Origin: Indioceanicola profundi
Lineage (GTDB): Bacteria; Pseudomonadota; Alphaproteobacteria; Azospirillales; Azospirillaceae
DNA: 64,000 nt
Assembly (NCBI RefSeq): GCF_003568845.1
Contig: NZ_CP030126.1
Location: forward strand, 2,197,001-2,261,000
Direction: 5' to 3'
Below the pieces are notes generated by a model, which was not told the origin of the DNA, did no database searches, and worked only from the letters and a program-made list of their open reading frames with translations. A program made the position numbers and the translations under genes. Below are positions 16,826 to 25,149 of this stretch, one piece after another; position 1 is the stretch's first letter, and each line of letters begins with the position of its first letter.

Positions 16826-18778
16826 ATGCGGTTGATCGGCATTCTGGGCGGCGTGCTTGGCATCGCGGCGCTTGTCTATGCGGCAATGATGACGCTGGTG
16901 ACGGTGGAATACGCACCCTTCCCATCGGAAGCCGATCTGGAAAATCCGGGGCGCCGGCCCAGCGCCGCTGCCTATGATGTTCTGGGCACGAAGGTGATGC
17001 CCGCCCAGGCCGCCCAGATGCGCGCGACCACGCGCGGGCTGGACCATCTGTCACGCCGGAACGGAGCAATCGAGATAACGCCGGAGCTGGTCCGCATGGG
17101 CCGGGAGGCCTTCTACAAGGAGACCTTCGGGAATGAATGGTTCCTGACCGATGTGATGGGCCTGCTGGACGGGGCCATCACGCCCTGGGCCATGACCAAG
17201 GCGATCCTGGCGAACTTCGCCAATCCCACCACCGACCTGAAGGTCCGGCTGGCCAAGGACCTCCGCCTCGGCGACCAAGTATTGCCCGCGGGCACCCTTG
17301 TCTCCACGGGGCTGGACATCCCGGCCGGCCAGATCATGCCGATGGGAATCAAGATGGTGTGGGACAAGGGCGCGCTGCGCGCGGGCATCACCTGCGCCGC
17401 CTGCCACAGCACCGTGGACCCGGCAACGGGGCGGGTGGTGGAGGGAGCGCCGAACCCGGACTTCAATGTCGGCTTCATGCTGGCGGCCTCTTCCAACACC
17501 GCCGCCTACTTCACCCATGTGACGGTGGAGGACCCCGCCGCCTTCGTCGGTCCCGACGCCCCGCGCATCGCCACCGCGTCGGGCGGAACTGTCGCCGTGC
17601 CGGACAAGGAGCTGCTGGAGACGGCCGTGGACGCGCAGTTCGCCGCCTGGCCGCCCGGCAGCTTCGACAGCACCGTGGACATGGTCAGCAATCCGACCAG
17701 CATTCCCGACAGCTTCACGGCGGAGGCGCATCCCTTTGGCTGGTCGGGCTTCGCCCAGATCGGCCCGTTCCGCGGCTCCACCATGCTGTCCAACAACGTC
17801 CATGCTGTGAATGCCGACGCCACGACCGTAGCGGGAGCCGCCTCCGAGCTGCTGGGCATGGATACGGAGCTTTATCTGGCCACCATGCTTCAGGGCGCCC
17901 CGAACCCCGCCTTCCGTTGGGACCCTGGCAGCGGGAGAACCCCGTCAGAGGTGCTTGAACAGGCGAACCCCACGCCGATCAGCCCCTCCCTGGTCAGCGC
18001 CGCCGTGATGCCGAGTTGGCCCAATGTCACCTACATCTCCACCGACAGCCTCCAGCTCAGCACGCCCGGCCTGCCGGTGTGGGAGAAGGTGAACGCCATC
18101 AGCGCCTTCCAGGATACCCTCACCGCCCCGGTGCCGCGCCTGAACGCCTCCTCCGTCCGGCGGGGGCAGGGCGTATTCAGCCGCGCCGGCTGCGCCGACT
18201 GCCATGTGGGGCCGGCGCTGACCAACAATCGGGTCCTGCCGGTGGCCGAGGTCGGGACGCAGCCCAGCCGCGCCCGCGCCCTGGCGGCGACGGAGAAGGC
18301 GCTGGTGCCGTCTGTGATGATCGCCCCCTCCACCCCCTTCCCTCCGCCGGCGGAGCCGGACCTGATCAAGATCCAGATCCCGCCGGACCGCCTGGAGCAG
18401 CTTCAGCTCGGCTGGGCCCATGCGGGGACGGACGGCGGTTACAAGGTGAAGGGACTGGTCGGCCTCGCCGTCTCCGCCCCCTACCTGCATGATCATGGCG
18501 TAGCAGTGGGGCCGGATGCGGCGACGCAGGCGGGGTTGCCCGGCACGCTCTATGCCGGGGTGCTTCCGGACCCGGTGAACAGCCTGCGGGCCATGGTGGA
18601 CCGGAACCTGCGCGCCCGTGTCGTATCCGCCAATCGCGAAGATGCACGCGCTGCCATGAGCAACGTCAGCGGGGAGGGGCACGAATTCTGGGTGGATACC
18701 GAGGCCGGCTTCACCGCGCAGGATCAGGCCGACCTGATCTCCTTCCTGCTCTCCATCGAGCGGGCGGCAGGTCCGTAG
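16826..18778 (+). CDS. Large di-haem c-type cytochrome
   Basis: Exported protein of about 650 residues with an N-terminal signal or anchor helix (MRLIGILGGVLGIAALVYAA) and two haem c motifs, CAACH near residue 195 and CADCH near residue 465. The second half (GVFSRAGCADCHVGP and the final helix DQADLISFLLSIE) resembles di-haem cytochrome c peroxidase/MauG-like proteins, but it is nearly twice their usual length. The ATG at 16826 follows GAGAGG; an upstream GTG at 16799 has no ribosome site. It probably works in periplasmic electron transfer or peroxide handling; the redox partner is unknown. A stress-type promoter candidate lies just upstream. Confidence 0.8.
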   Translation: MRLIGILGGVLGIAALVYAAMMTLVTVEYAPFPSEADLENPGRRPSAAAYDVLGTKVMPAQAAQMRATTRGLDHLSRRNGAIEITPELVRMGREAFYKETFGNEWFLTDVMGLLDGAITPWAMTKAILANFANPTTDLKVRLAKDLRLGDQVLPAGTLVSTGLDIPAGQIMPMGIKMVWDKGALRAGITCAACHSTVDPATGRVVEGAPNPDFNVGFMLAASSNTAAYFTHVTVEDPAAFVGPDAPRIATASGGTVAVPDKELLETAVDAQFAAWPPGSFDSTVDMVSNPTSIPDSFTAEAHPFGWSGFAQIGPFRGSTMLSNNVHAVNADATTVAGAASELLGMDTELYLATMLQGAPNPAFRWDPGSGRTPSEVLEQANPTPISPSLVSAAVMPSWPNVTYISTDSLQLSTPGLPVWEKVNAISAFQDTLTAPVPRLNASSVRRGQGVFSRAGCADCHVGPALTNNRVLPVAEVGTQPSRARALAATEKALVPSVMIAPSTPFPPPAEPDLIKIQIPPDRLEQLQLGWAHAGTDGGYKVKGLVGLAVSAPYLHDHGVAVGPDAATQAGLPGTLYAGVLPDPVNSLRAMVDRNLRARVVSANREDARAAMSNVSGEGHEFWVDTEAGFTAQDQADLISFLLSIERAAGP

Positions 18779-18783
18779 CGGCG

Positions 18784-18803
18784 TGGGCGCGCTTATGCGC
18801 CCA
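18784..18803 (+). terminator. Hairpin after the di-haem cytochrome gene
   Basis: TGGGCGC, six bases, GCGCCCA, starting 5 bases after the stop codon. There is no strong T-tract, so it may be a transcript-stabilising stem rather than a full intrinsic terminator. Confidence 0.45.
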
Positions 18804-18862
18804 GCCTCCCCAAAAGGTCGCTTGGCAGGGAGCAAGCGGAATGGTCCGGTGTTCCCCTCTCC

Positions 18863-19858
18863 ATGATGACCGGTCCGATGCAGATTCCATCCACCCAGAC
18901 CAATCACCGCGCCGCCAGCACCGTCCGGGCAATGTTCTGCCTGCTGGGAGCGCTTCTGCTGTCCGCCTGCGCCAGCGCCTTTGCGGAGCCGCCGGAGCGG
19001 CTGGTGACCGTATACACCGTACAGCCGGAGGAGACGCTGCCGGAGATCGGGCGGCGGCACGGGTTGGGCTATGTGGAGGTGCTGGCGGCCAATCCAGGCG
19101 TCCATCCCTTCGTGCCGGACGTGGGCAGCCAGGTGGTGCTTCCCACCGTTCATCTGCCGCCGAACGCGCCGTCCGATGGCGTAGTCGTCAATGTCGCCGA
19201 CATGCGCCTGTACCAGTGGCAAGGCGAGGACGCGCCCCGGACCTATCCCATCGGCATCGGGCGGGAGGAGCTGACCACCCCCGCCGGCAAGACGAAGATC
19301 GTCAAGAAGGCCGCCAATCCCATCTGGTACCCGACGCCACGCATGCGCCGGGAGGACCCGACGCTGCCGCGCGCCGTCGGTCCGGGGCCGGACAACCCGC
19401 TGGGCACCCATGCGCTGTATCTGGACGTCGACCTGCTCCGGATCCACGGCACCAACCGTCCCTGGGGCGTCGGCGCCCGGACCAGCAGCGGCTGTGTCCG
19501 GCTGTATCCTGAAGACATCCCGGTCCTGTACGAGCGGCTGCCCGTGGGCACCCCGGTCTACATCGTGGATCAGGAGGTCAAGGCCGACTGGCACCAGGGT
19601 GGCCTGTATGTGGAAGTCCATCCCGCTCCGGATCAAGCGGACGCCATCGAGTTCTCCCGTCCCTTCGAGCCACGTCTGCCCAAGGATCTGGTCCGCATCG
19701 TCGCCGAAGCGGCGGGCGAAAACGCGACGGTGGACTGGGACAAGGTGAAGGAAGCCGGGTTGAAGCGCCTCGGCTATCCGGTACTGGTCGGCATCGGGAC
19801 GGAACCGGTGTCGGGCGCCGGGCAGCCGCCGAGGCTGATGGCCAGCGCGGCGTACTGA
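18863..19858 (+). CDS. L,D-transpeptidase lipoprotein (YkuD family)
   Basis: 331-residue periplasmic enzyme that cross-links peptidoglycan or attaches lipoproteins to it. A lipobox LLSAC places the lipidated cysteine near residue 36. A LysM-like segment (YTVQPEETLPEIGRRHGLGY) follows. The YkuD catalytic domain then spans about residues 105-235, with H195 in RIHGTNRPWGVG and the nucleophile C211 in SSGCVRLYPED. It is close to the ErfK/YbiS/YcfS/YnhG type that couples Braun lipoprotein to peptidoglycan. Notably, an Lpp-like alanine-zipper lipoprotein is encoded convergently just downstream. Several close ATGs exist; the first was kept. Confidence 0.92.
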   Translation: MMTGPMQIPSTQTNHRAASTVRAMFCLLGALLLSACASAFAEPPERLVTVYTVQPEETLPEIGRRHGLGYVEVLAANPGVHPFVPDVGSQVVLPTVHLPPNAPSDGVVVNVADMRLYQWQGEDAPRTYPIGIGREELTTPAGKTKIVKKAANPIWYPTPRMRREDPTLPRAVGPGPDNPLGTHALYLDVDLLRIHGTNRPWGVGARTSSGCVRLYPEDIPVLYERLPVGTPVYIVDQEVKADWHQGGLYVEVHPAPDQADAIEFSRPFEPRLPKDLVRIVAEAAGENATVDWDKVKEAGLKRLGYPVLVGIGTEPVSGAGQPPRLMASAAY

Positions 19859-19891
19859 GGTTCGCCCAGCCGCGGATCGCCGCCAATGAAA

Positions 19892-19917
19892 AAGGGCCGG
19901 TCGCTGGACCGGCCCTT
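19892..19917 (-). terminator. Strong terminator between L,D-transpeptidase and Lpp-like genes
   Basis: AAGGGCCGGTC, loop GCTG, GACCGGCCCTT: a perfect 11-bp stem. Read leftward it runs into TTTTT, so it is an intrinsic terminator for the Lpp-like gene. It probably also stops rightward transcripts of the transpeptidase. Confidence 0.85.
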
Positions 19918-19940
19918 CGTCGTCGGTATCCGACGCAGAC

Positions 19941-20198
19941 TTACTTGCGCTGGCCCTGGCGGTACAGTTCCTCGATCCGCTCGGCCGCCTGCTGGGCGCG
20001 CTCGGCAGCCTGCTGGGCGCGGTCAGCGGCCTGACGGGCATCCTGCACCTGCTGCTCCAGCGTCTGCACACGGGTGTTCACCGTCTGCAGGTCGGTGGAG
20101 GTCGCGTAGGCCACTTCGTCGTCCCGGCCGCTGCTGCACGCGGACAGGGCCACGAGCGCCAGGGCAGGCACGAGAAGGCGGACGGGTTTCAGGTTCAT
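19941..20198 (-). CDS. Alanine-zipper, Lpp-like outer-membrane lipoprotein
   Basis: 85-residue lipoprotein. A signal peptide with lipobox ALSACSS is followed by a heptad-rich coiled coil in which QQAAERA-type units repeat, ending in a basic GQRK tail. This is the build of the Lpp/OprI alanine-zipper family; the terminal lysine would be the attachment point to peptidoglycan. The convergent neighbour is an L,D-transpeptidase of the type that makes such links, an attractive enzyme-substrate pair. An AAGGAGG ribosome site precedes the ATG, and it ends at a strong terminator. Confidence 0.88.
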   Translation of the reverse strand: MNLKPVRLLVPALALVALSACSSGRDDEVAYATSTDLQTVNTRVQTLEQQVQDARQAADRAQQAAERAQQAAERIEELYRQGQRK

Positions 20199-20427
20199 CT
20201 GTTCCTCCTTACAGGACAGCTGTGGTTATTGGGCGGCCCCCATCGGGAGAGACGGCCGGCAGAAGGGGACGGTCCGGGCGGACGTTCCCATGTGCCCAAC
20301 GCTTCTGCCCTGGGCATGTTTCCTTCGAAAACGCATCCAGTTCGGCCGGAACGGCGGAAACGCTGCATGCGGCCTCTTCCTGCCCCTGATCGGTCACAGG
20401 GCGGAGCGCTCTGCCCGGATGGCATCC

Positions 20428-20453
20428 GGAACCGGTCCGGCCTTCCCGCGGTT
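20428..20453 (+). promoter_or_regulatory. EcfG-type promoter candidate (GGAAC-N17-GGTT)
   Basis: GGAAC at 20428-20432, 17 bases, GGTT at 20450-20453. It lies 39 bases before the SDR start codon. Confidence 0.5.
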
Positions 20454-20492
20454 GGTCGCAACAGCCGGAGCCAGAACAAGGAGGAGCCTGCC

Positions 20493-21569
20493 ATGCCCGT
20501 TCCCCGCACCGTGATCGTCACCGGGGGCACCGCCGGGGTGGGTCGCGCGGTGGTGGAGATGCTGGCCCGACGCGGGGACCGCATCGGCATCATCGCCCGC
20601 GGCCGGGAGGGGCTGGCGGCGACCAGGGCCGCGGTGGAGCGGTTGGGCGGCACCGCCCTGGAGCTTCCCTGCGACGTGGCGGACGCCTCGCAGGTCGAGG
20701 CCGCCGCGGACAAGATGGTGGAGGCGCACGGCCCCATCGACGTCTGGGTCAATGCCGCTATGGTCACCGTCTTCTCCAAGGTCCGGGACCTGACCCCGGA
20801 GGAGTTGCGGCGGGTCACGGAGGTGACCTACCTCGGCAATGTCTACGGCATCATGGCCGCCTACCGCCGCATGCGGGAGCAGGCGGACGGCACCATCGTG
20901 CAGATCGGCTCCTCCCTCGCCTACCGGGGCATTCCGCTTCAGGCGGCTTATTGCGGGGCGAAGCACGCCATCAAGGGGTTCCTGGACAGCCTGCATTCGG
21001 AGTTGATCCATGAGAACAGCCGGATCAAACTGACCACGGTGCATATCCCCGCCGTGAACACGCCCCAGTTCGACTGGGCGCGCACCCATACCGGCCTTCA
21101 GCCCCGCCCCGTCGCTCCCGTTTTCCAGCCGGAGGCCATCGCCCGCCATGTGATGGAGGCGATCGACAACCCGGCGCGGGAATACTGGGTGGGCGGCAGC
21201 ACGCCGATGGTCATCGCCGGCAGCTTCGTCGCCCCCGGCCTGATGGACATGTATCTGGCCCGCACCACCGTGACCGGTCAGGAACGGCCTGAATGGACCG
21301 ACCCCGACCGGCGCGACAACCTGTTCGAGCCGGTGGAGGGCAAGGGACTGCACCGCGCCCATGGCAGCTTCGACCGGGAGGCGAAATCCAGCACGCTTGG
21401 CATCGCGGCGGAGAGCTTCCGGGCGGTGGCAGCCGGGGCGATCCTGGCCGTGGCCGGCGGGCTGGCGCTGGGCGGGACGTTGCTGGACCGCGGCGGCGAC
21501 GGGTCGGAGCGCCGACGTCGCCAACGCGACATGGCGCGGCTGGGACCGGGGCCGCGCCGCGGCGCCTGA
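20493..21569 (+). CDS. Classical SDR oxidoreductase with C-terminal hydrophobic tail
   Basis: Short-chain dehydrogenase of 358 residues. The cofactor motif is TVIVTGGTAGVGRAVVE at the N-terminus, with NAA (VNAAMV), the catalytic serine in IGSSLAYRG, and Y-x3-K in YCGAKHAIKG. About 110 residues follow the SDR core and include a glycine- and alanine-rich hydrophobic segment (AAGAILAVAGGLALGGTLL) that may touch the membrane. GAGGAG lies before the ATG; the longer open frame upstream is not supported. Substrate unknown. It sits 108 bp upstream of actA with its own stress-type promoter candidate. SDRs of this kind commonly accompany stress islands. Confidence 0.88.
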   Translation: MPVPRTVIVTGGTAGVGRAVVEMLARRGDRIGIIARGREGLAATRAAVERLGGTALELPCDVADASQVEAAADKMVEAHGPIDVWVNAAMVTVFSKVRDLTPEELRRVTEVTYLGNVYGIMAAYRRMREQADGTIVQIGSSLAYRGIPLQAAYCGAKHAIKGFLDSLHSELIHENSRIKLTTVHIPAVNTPQFDWARTHTGLQPRPVAPVFQPEAIARHVMEAIDNPAREYWVGGSTPMVIAGSFVAPGLMDMYLARTTVTGQERPEWTDPDRRDNLFEPVEGKGLHRAHGSFDREAKSSTLGIAAESFRAVAAGAILAVAGGLALGGTLLDRGGDGSERRRRQRDMARLGPGPRRGA

Positions 21570-21582
21570 TGACGTATCCGCA

Positions 21583-21608
21583 GGAACGTTCGGACGGGCC
21601 CATGCGTT
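21583..21608 (+). promoter_or_regulatory. EcfG-type promoter upstream of actA (GGAAC-N17-CGTT)
   Basis: GGAAC at 21583-21587, 17 bases, CGTT at 21605-21608: a full match to the published general-stress sigma consensus. The expected transcript would have a leader of about 60 bases before actA. Confidence 0.65.
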
Positions 21609-21677
21609 GGCCCGAGAGACGTTCCCCAGGCTGCGCGCTGCCCGCGCGCCCCGACAGCCCATGATGCCGGAGGGCGG

Positions 21678-22298
21678 ATGGCCGCCTTGTTCACCCCACG
21701 CGCGGACAGAATTCTGCGCCGCCTGGCCGCGGCGGCGGTCGTAGCCGTGCTGGCCTTCCTGGTGGTGGCGACCGGCATCGTCGATCCGGGCTGGTTCCGC
21801 GGGGCCAGCGCCGCGCCGCCGCAGCCGGTGCCGTTCAGCCACAAGATCCATGTGGACGATGTCGGCGTGGATTGCCGCTACTGCCACACCAGCGTGGAGG
21901 TCGCGGCCGATGCCGGCATGCCGCAGATGAAGACCTGCATGTCCTGCCACCTGCCCTTGGACCCACAGCCGGACATGCCCTATTCCCTGGTGTGGCAGCG
22001 GGTACAGCCCCTTCCGGACCACGCCTATTTCCATCACGGCGCCCATATCAGCGCCGGCGTCGGCTGCTCCACCTGCCATGGCAACGTGGCCGCGCAGGCT
22101 GTTCCAGTCGCTCCGCAGCGCTATTCCATGAACTGGTGCCTGGACTGCCATCGCGATCCCGCGGACTCGCTGCGCGCGCCCGGTGAACTGCTTTACATGG
22201 ACTGGACACCGCCCGACGCGGCCGTTCAGGCGGAGCGCCTGCACCAGCGCGGCATTGTGCCGGCCAATCTCGATCACTGCTATGTCTGTCACAGGTAG
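21678..22298 (+). CDS. actA: ActA-like pentahaem cytochrome c
   Basis: 206-residue protein with an N-terminal membrane anchor (LAAAAVVAVLAFLVVATG) and five CxxCH haem sites: CRYCH, CMSCH, CSTCH, CLDCH and CYVCH. Number, spacing and the flanking segments (PFSHKIHVDDVGVDCRYCH, MKTCMSCH) fit ActA, the multihaem electron carrier of alternative complex III. In that complex it passes electrons from quinol to ActE and onward. Here it heads an operon that continues directly with actB and actE, but no quinol-binding membrane subunit follows. It is preceded by a full-match stress promoter. Confidence 0.9.
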   Translation: MAALFTPRADRILRRLAAAAVVAVLAFLVVATGIVDPGWFRGASAAPPQPVPFSHKIHVDDVGVDCRYCHTSVEVAADAGMPQMKTCMSCHLPLDPQPDMPYSLVWQRVQPLPDHAYFHHGAHISAGVGCSTCHGNVAAQAVPVAPQRYSMNWCLDCHRDPADSLRAPGELLYMDWTPPDAAVQAERLHQRGIVPANLDHCYVCHR

Positions 22299-22305
22299 GG
22301 GCCGG

Positions 22306-25149
22306 ATGAGCGGACGCCAGCATCCTCACCGCGATCCCGCCCCCCTTCTGGCCACTTTGCCGGAGGCGAGCCGGCGCGATGTCCTGCGCACCATGGCAGC
22401 CTCCCTGGCGCTGGCCGCCGCCGGCTGCGACGGACCCCCGCCGGAGGCAGCCGTCCCCTATGTGGAGCAGCCGGAGCATCTTGTGCCCGGTCGGCCCCTG
22501 TTCTACGCCACGGCGGTGACGCTGGAGGGCTTCGCCCGGCCGGTCCTGGCCGAGGTGCACGAGGGCCGGCCCACCCGGCTGGACGGCAATCCCCGACATC
22601 CTGCCGGTACCGGCGCATCCGATCCATTCATGCAGGCGGAGGTGCTGAACCTCTACGACCCGGATCGTCCGCGCGCCCCCCTGATCGAGGGGGAGGTCAT
22701 AAGCCAGGAAGTCCTGTGGGAGCGGCTGGCCGGTCTGGCGGACCGGCTGGCGGAGAGCGGCGGCGTCGGCTGCCGGGTGCTGTCCGGCCGCACCACCTCC
22801 CCCACCCTGCTGCGGCAGCGGGAGGAATTCCTGCGCCGCTATCCCCAGGCCGGATGGCATGTCTGGGACCCGCTGGAGATGCCGGAGCGGACGGAAGGCA
22901 TCCGCTTGGCCTTCGGCCGTGATCTGGCTTTGCATCCGCGGCTGGGCGGGGCTGCCGCCATCGTCAGCCTTGGCGCCGACCCGCTGGGTCCGGGCCCCAC
23001 CCAGGTGGAGAACGGGGCGGAGTGGGCTGTGCGCCGGGCCGGCATCCGCAGCGGCCAGCTTCCGCCCGCCCCGATGATGGTGGCGGAGGCGACGCCCAGC
23101 CTGACAGGACTTAAGGCGGATAGGCGCCTCGCGGCTGCGGAGTGGAAGCTGCCCCTGTTGCTGGCCGCCATCGCGCAGGAATTCGGCGAGGGCGGGGCGG
23201 AGGCGGTGGAGTTGACCCTGGCGGAGCGGGCCTGGACGGCGCGGGCGGCGCAGGCCCTGCGCCAGCATGCCGGGGCGTCGCTGCTGCTGGCCGGCCCGCA
23301 GCTTCCGGCGGCGGCACAGGCCCTGGCCCACCGGATCAATCACCGGCTTGGTAATCTTGGCCGCACCCTGCTGACGACCGAGCCTGTAAGCGGACCGGCG
23401 GATGCGCCGGGACTGGCCGAACTGGCGGAGGATATCGCCGCCGGTCGGGTCCGCACCCTGATCCTGCTGGAGAGCAACCCGCTCTATGCCGCCCCTGCGA
23501 ATGTGCGGTGGGCGGAGCTGCTGGCCAGGGTGCCGCTGACGATCCACGCCGGCCGGATGCGGGACGAAACAGGAATGGCCGCCGGCTGGCAGGTCCCTCT
23601 GACCCACCCGCTGGAGAGCTGGTCCGACGCACGGCATCCGGATGGAACGGCAAGCATCGTCCAGCCCACCATACGCCCGCTGTTCGGCGCGATGTCGGTA
23701 CACCAGTTCCTCGCCGCGCTGTCCGGCGACATCACCGACATGCGCGAACCGGTGCGGGAGACCTGGCGCGCCGTCTGGGGCGATGCCGGCTTCGAGGAGC
23801 GCTGGAACCGGGCGCTCCGCAGCGGTTACGTGGAAGGAACGGAAGCGCCGCAGGCGCAGGTCGCCGTCGGCCCGGCAACCTTCACGCCGGAGCTTCCTCC
23901 GTCGCCGGAGCTGGTGGAGCTGGTGATCCGCCCCGATCCCACCGTGTGGGACGGGAGCTTCGCCAACAATGCCTGGCTCCAGGAGCTGCCCAAGCCCCTG
24001 ACCAAGGTTTCCTGGACCAACGTCGTCGGTCTGTCGCCGGCCCTGGCCGGTCAGCTCGGCCTGCGGGAGGGCAATCTGGTGGAGGTGGAGGCGGTCGGGC
24101 GCACCGTCGTCGGCGCCGCCTATCCCCTGCCGGGCCAGTCGGAGCGGACGGTGACGCTCTGGCTGGGCTACGGCCGTGCGGCCGGCGGGCGGAACGGGAG
24201 CGGGCTCGGCTACAACGCCGCCCGGCTCCGCCCGGCGAATGGCGGATGGCGGGTCGATGCAGCGGCGCTGCGTCCGGCGGGCGCCGGCGCGGAACTGCCC
24301 CTCATGCAGAAGGAAGGCTGGATGAACGGGCTGGATCTGGCCCGTAAGGTACCGCTGAACGATCCGCGGGTGGAAATACCGGCCAGCGCCCCGCACCCGC
24401 CTTCGGTCCATCCGGACTGGGACTATCCCGGCCGGCGCTGGGCCATGGCGGTGGATGTGGACAACTGCATCGGCTGCAACGCCTGCATGGTCGCCTGCCA
24501 AGCCGAAAACAGCATTCCCACCGTGGGACCGGAGGAGGTGAAACGCGGGCGCGCCCTGCACTGGATCCGGGTCGAGCGATACTGGACCGCCGGGGATGAG
24601 GCCGGCGGCGGAGAGATCGGCGGGCGTTTCCTGCCCGTCCTGTGCATGCATTGCGAGAAGGCCCCCTGCGAGGTCGGCTGCCCGGTGAATGCCACCGTGC
24701 ACGGGCCGGAGGGGCTGAACCAGATGATCTACAACCGCTGCATCGGCACCCGCACCTGTGCTGCGTACTGCCCCTATGAGGTGCGGCGGTTCAACTACTT
24801 CGACTATGCCGCCCGCGATCTGGCCGCCGCCATACCGCAGCGAAATCCCGACGTGACGGTGCGCGCCCGCGGCGTGATGGAGAAATGCACCTACTGCGTC
24901 CAGCGCATCCGCGCGGCGGAGATCCAGGCCGGGGTCGAGGGGCGGGATGTCGGCAGGGATGAGATCACCACCGCCTGCGCGGCCGCCTGCCCCAGCAGCG
25001 CGCTGATCTTCGGCGACCTGAACGATCCGGATTCCCCCGTGGCCCGCCGGCATGCGGAAGAACGGGCCTACGACCTGCTGCGGGAACTGGGCACCCGCCC
25101 GCGAACCTTCTACCTGGCCGCCATCGGCCTGCCGGAGGATACGGCATGA
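22306..25149 (+). CDS. actB: ActB-like molybdopterin-fold/iron-sulfur protein
   Basis: 947-residue fusion. The N-terminal two thirds have the molybdopterin oxidoreductase fold without evident cofactor ligands, as in other ActB. The last 230 residues are a ferredoxin-like part with cysteine clusters CIGCNACMVAC, CMHCEKAPCEVGC, CIGTRTCAAYC and CTYC plus CAAACP, enough for several cubane clusters. The N-terminus carries a Tat-variant SRRDVLRTM followed by AAAGC, which looks like a lipobox, so the protein may be a lipid-anchored periplasmic subunit. The ATG at 22306 was chosen because it directly precedes this signal. It overlaps actE by 4 bp. Confidence 0.9.
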   Translation: MSGRQHPHRDPAPLLATLPEASRRDVLRTMAASLALAAAGCDGPPPEAAVPYVEQPEHLVPGRPLFYATAVTLEGFARPVLAEVHEGRPTRLDGNPRHPAGTGASDPFMQAEVLNLYDPDRPRAPLIEGEVISQEVLWERLAGLADRLAESGGVGCRVLSGRTTSPTLLRQREEFLRRYPQAGWHVWDPLEMPERTEGIRLAFGRDLALHPRLGGAAAIVSLGADPLGPGPTQVENGAEWAVRRAGIRSGQLPPAPMMVAEATPSLTGLKADRRLAAAEWKLPLLLAAIAQEFGEGGAEAVELTLAERAWTARAAQALRQHAGASLLLAGPQLPAAAQALAHRINHRLGNLGRTLLTTEPVSGPADAPGLAELAEDIAAGRVRTLILLESNPLYAAPANVRWAELLARVPLTIHAGRMRDETGMAAGWQVPLTHPLESWSDARHPDGTASIVQPTIRPLFGAMSVHQFLAALSGDITDMREPVRETWRAVWGDAGFEERWNRALRSGYVEGTEAPQAQVAVGPATFTPELPPSPELVELVIRPDPTVWDGSFANNAWLQELPKPLTKVSWTNVVGLSPALAGQLGLREGNLVEVEAVGRTVVGAAYPLPGQSERTVTLWLGYGRAAGGRNGSGLGYNAARLRPANGGWRVDAAALRPAGAGAELPLMQKEGWMNGLDLARKVPLNDPRVEIPASAPHPPSVHPDWDYPGRRWAMAVDVDNCIGCNACMVACQAENSIPTVGPEEVKRGRALHWIRVERYWTAGDEAGGGEIGGRFLPVLCMHCEKAPCEVGCPVNATVHGPEGLNQMIYNRCIGTRTCAAYCPYEVRRFNYFDYAARDLAAAIPQRNPDVTVRARGVMEKCTYCVQRIRAAEIQAGVEGRDVGRDEITTACAAACPSSALIFGDLNDPDSPVARRHAEERAYDLLRELGTRPRTFYLAAIGLPEDTA

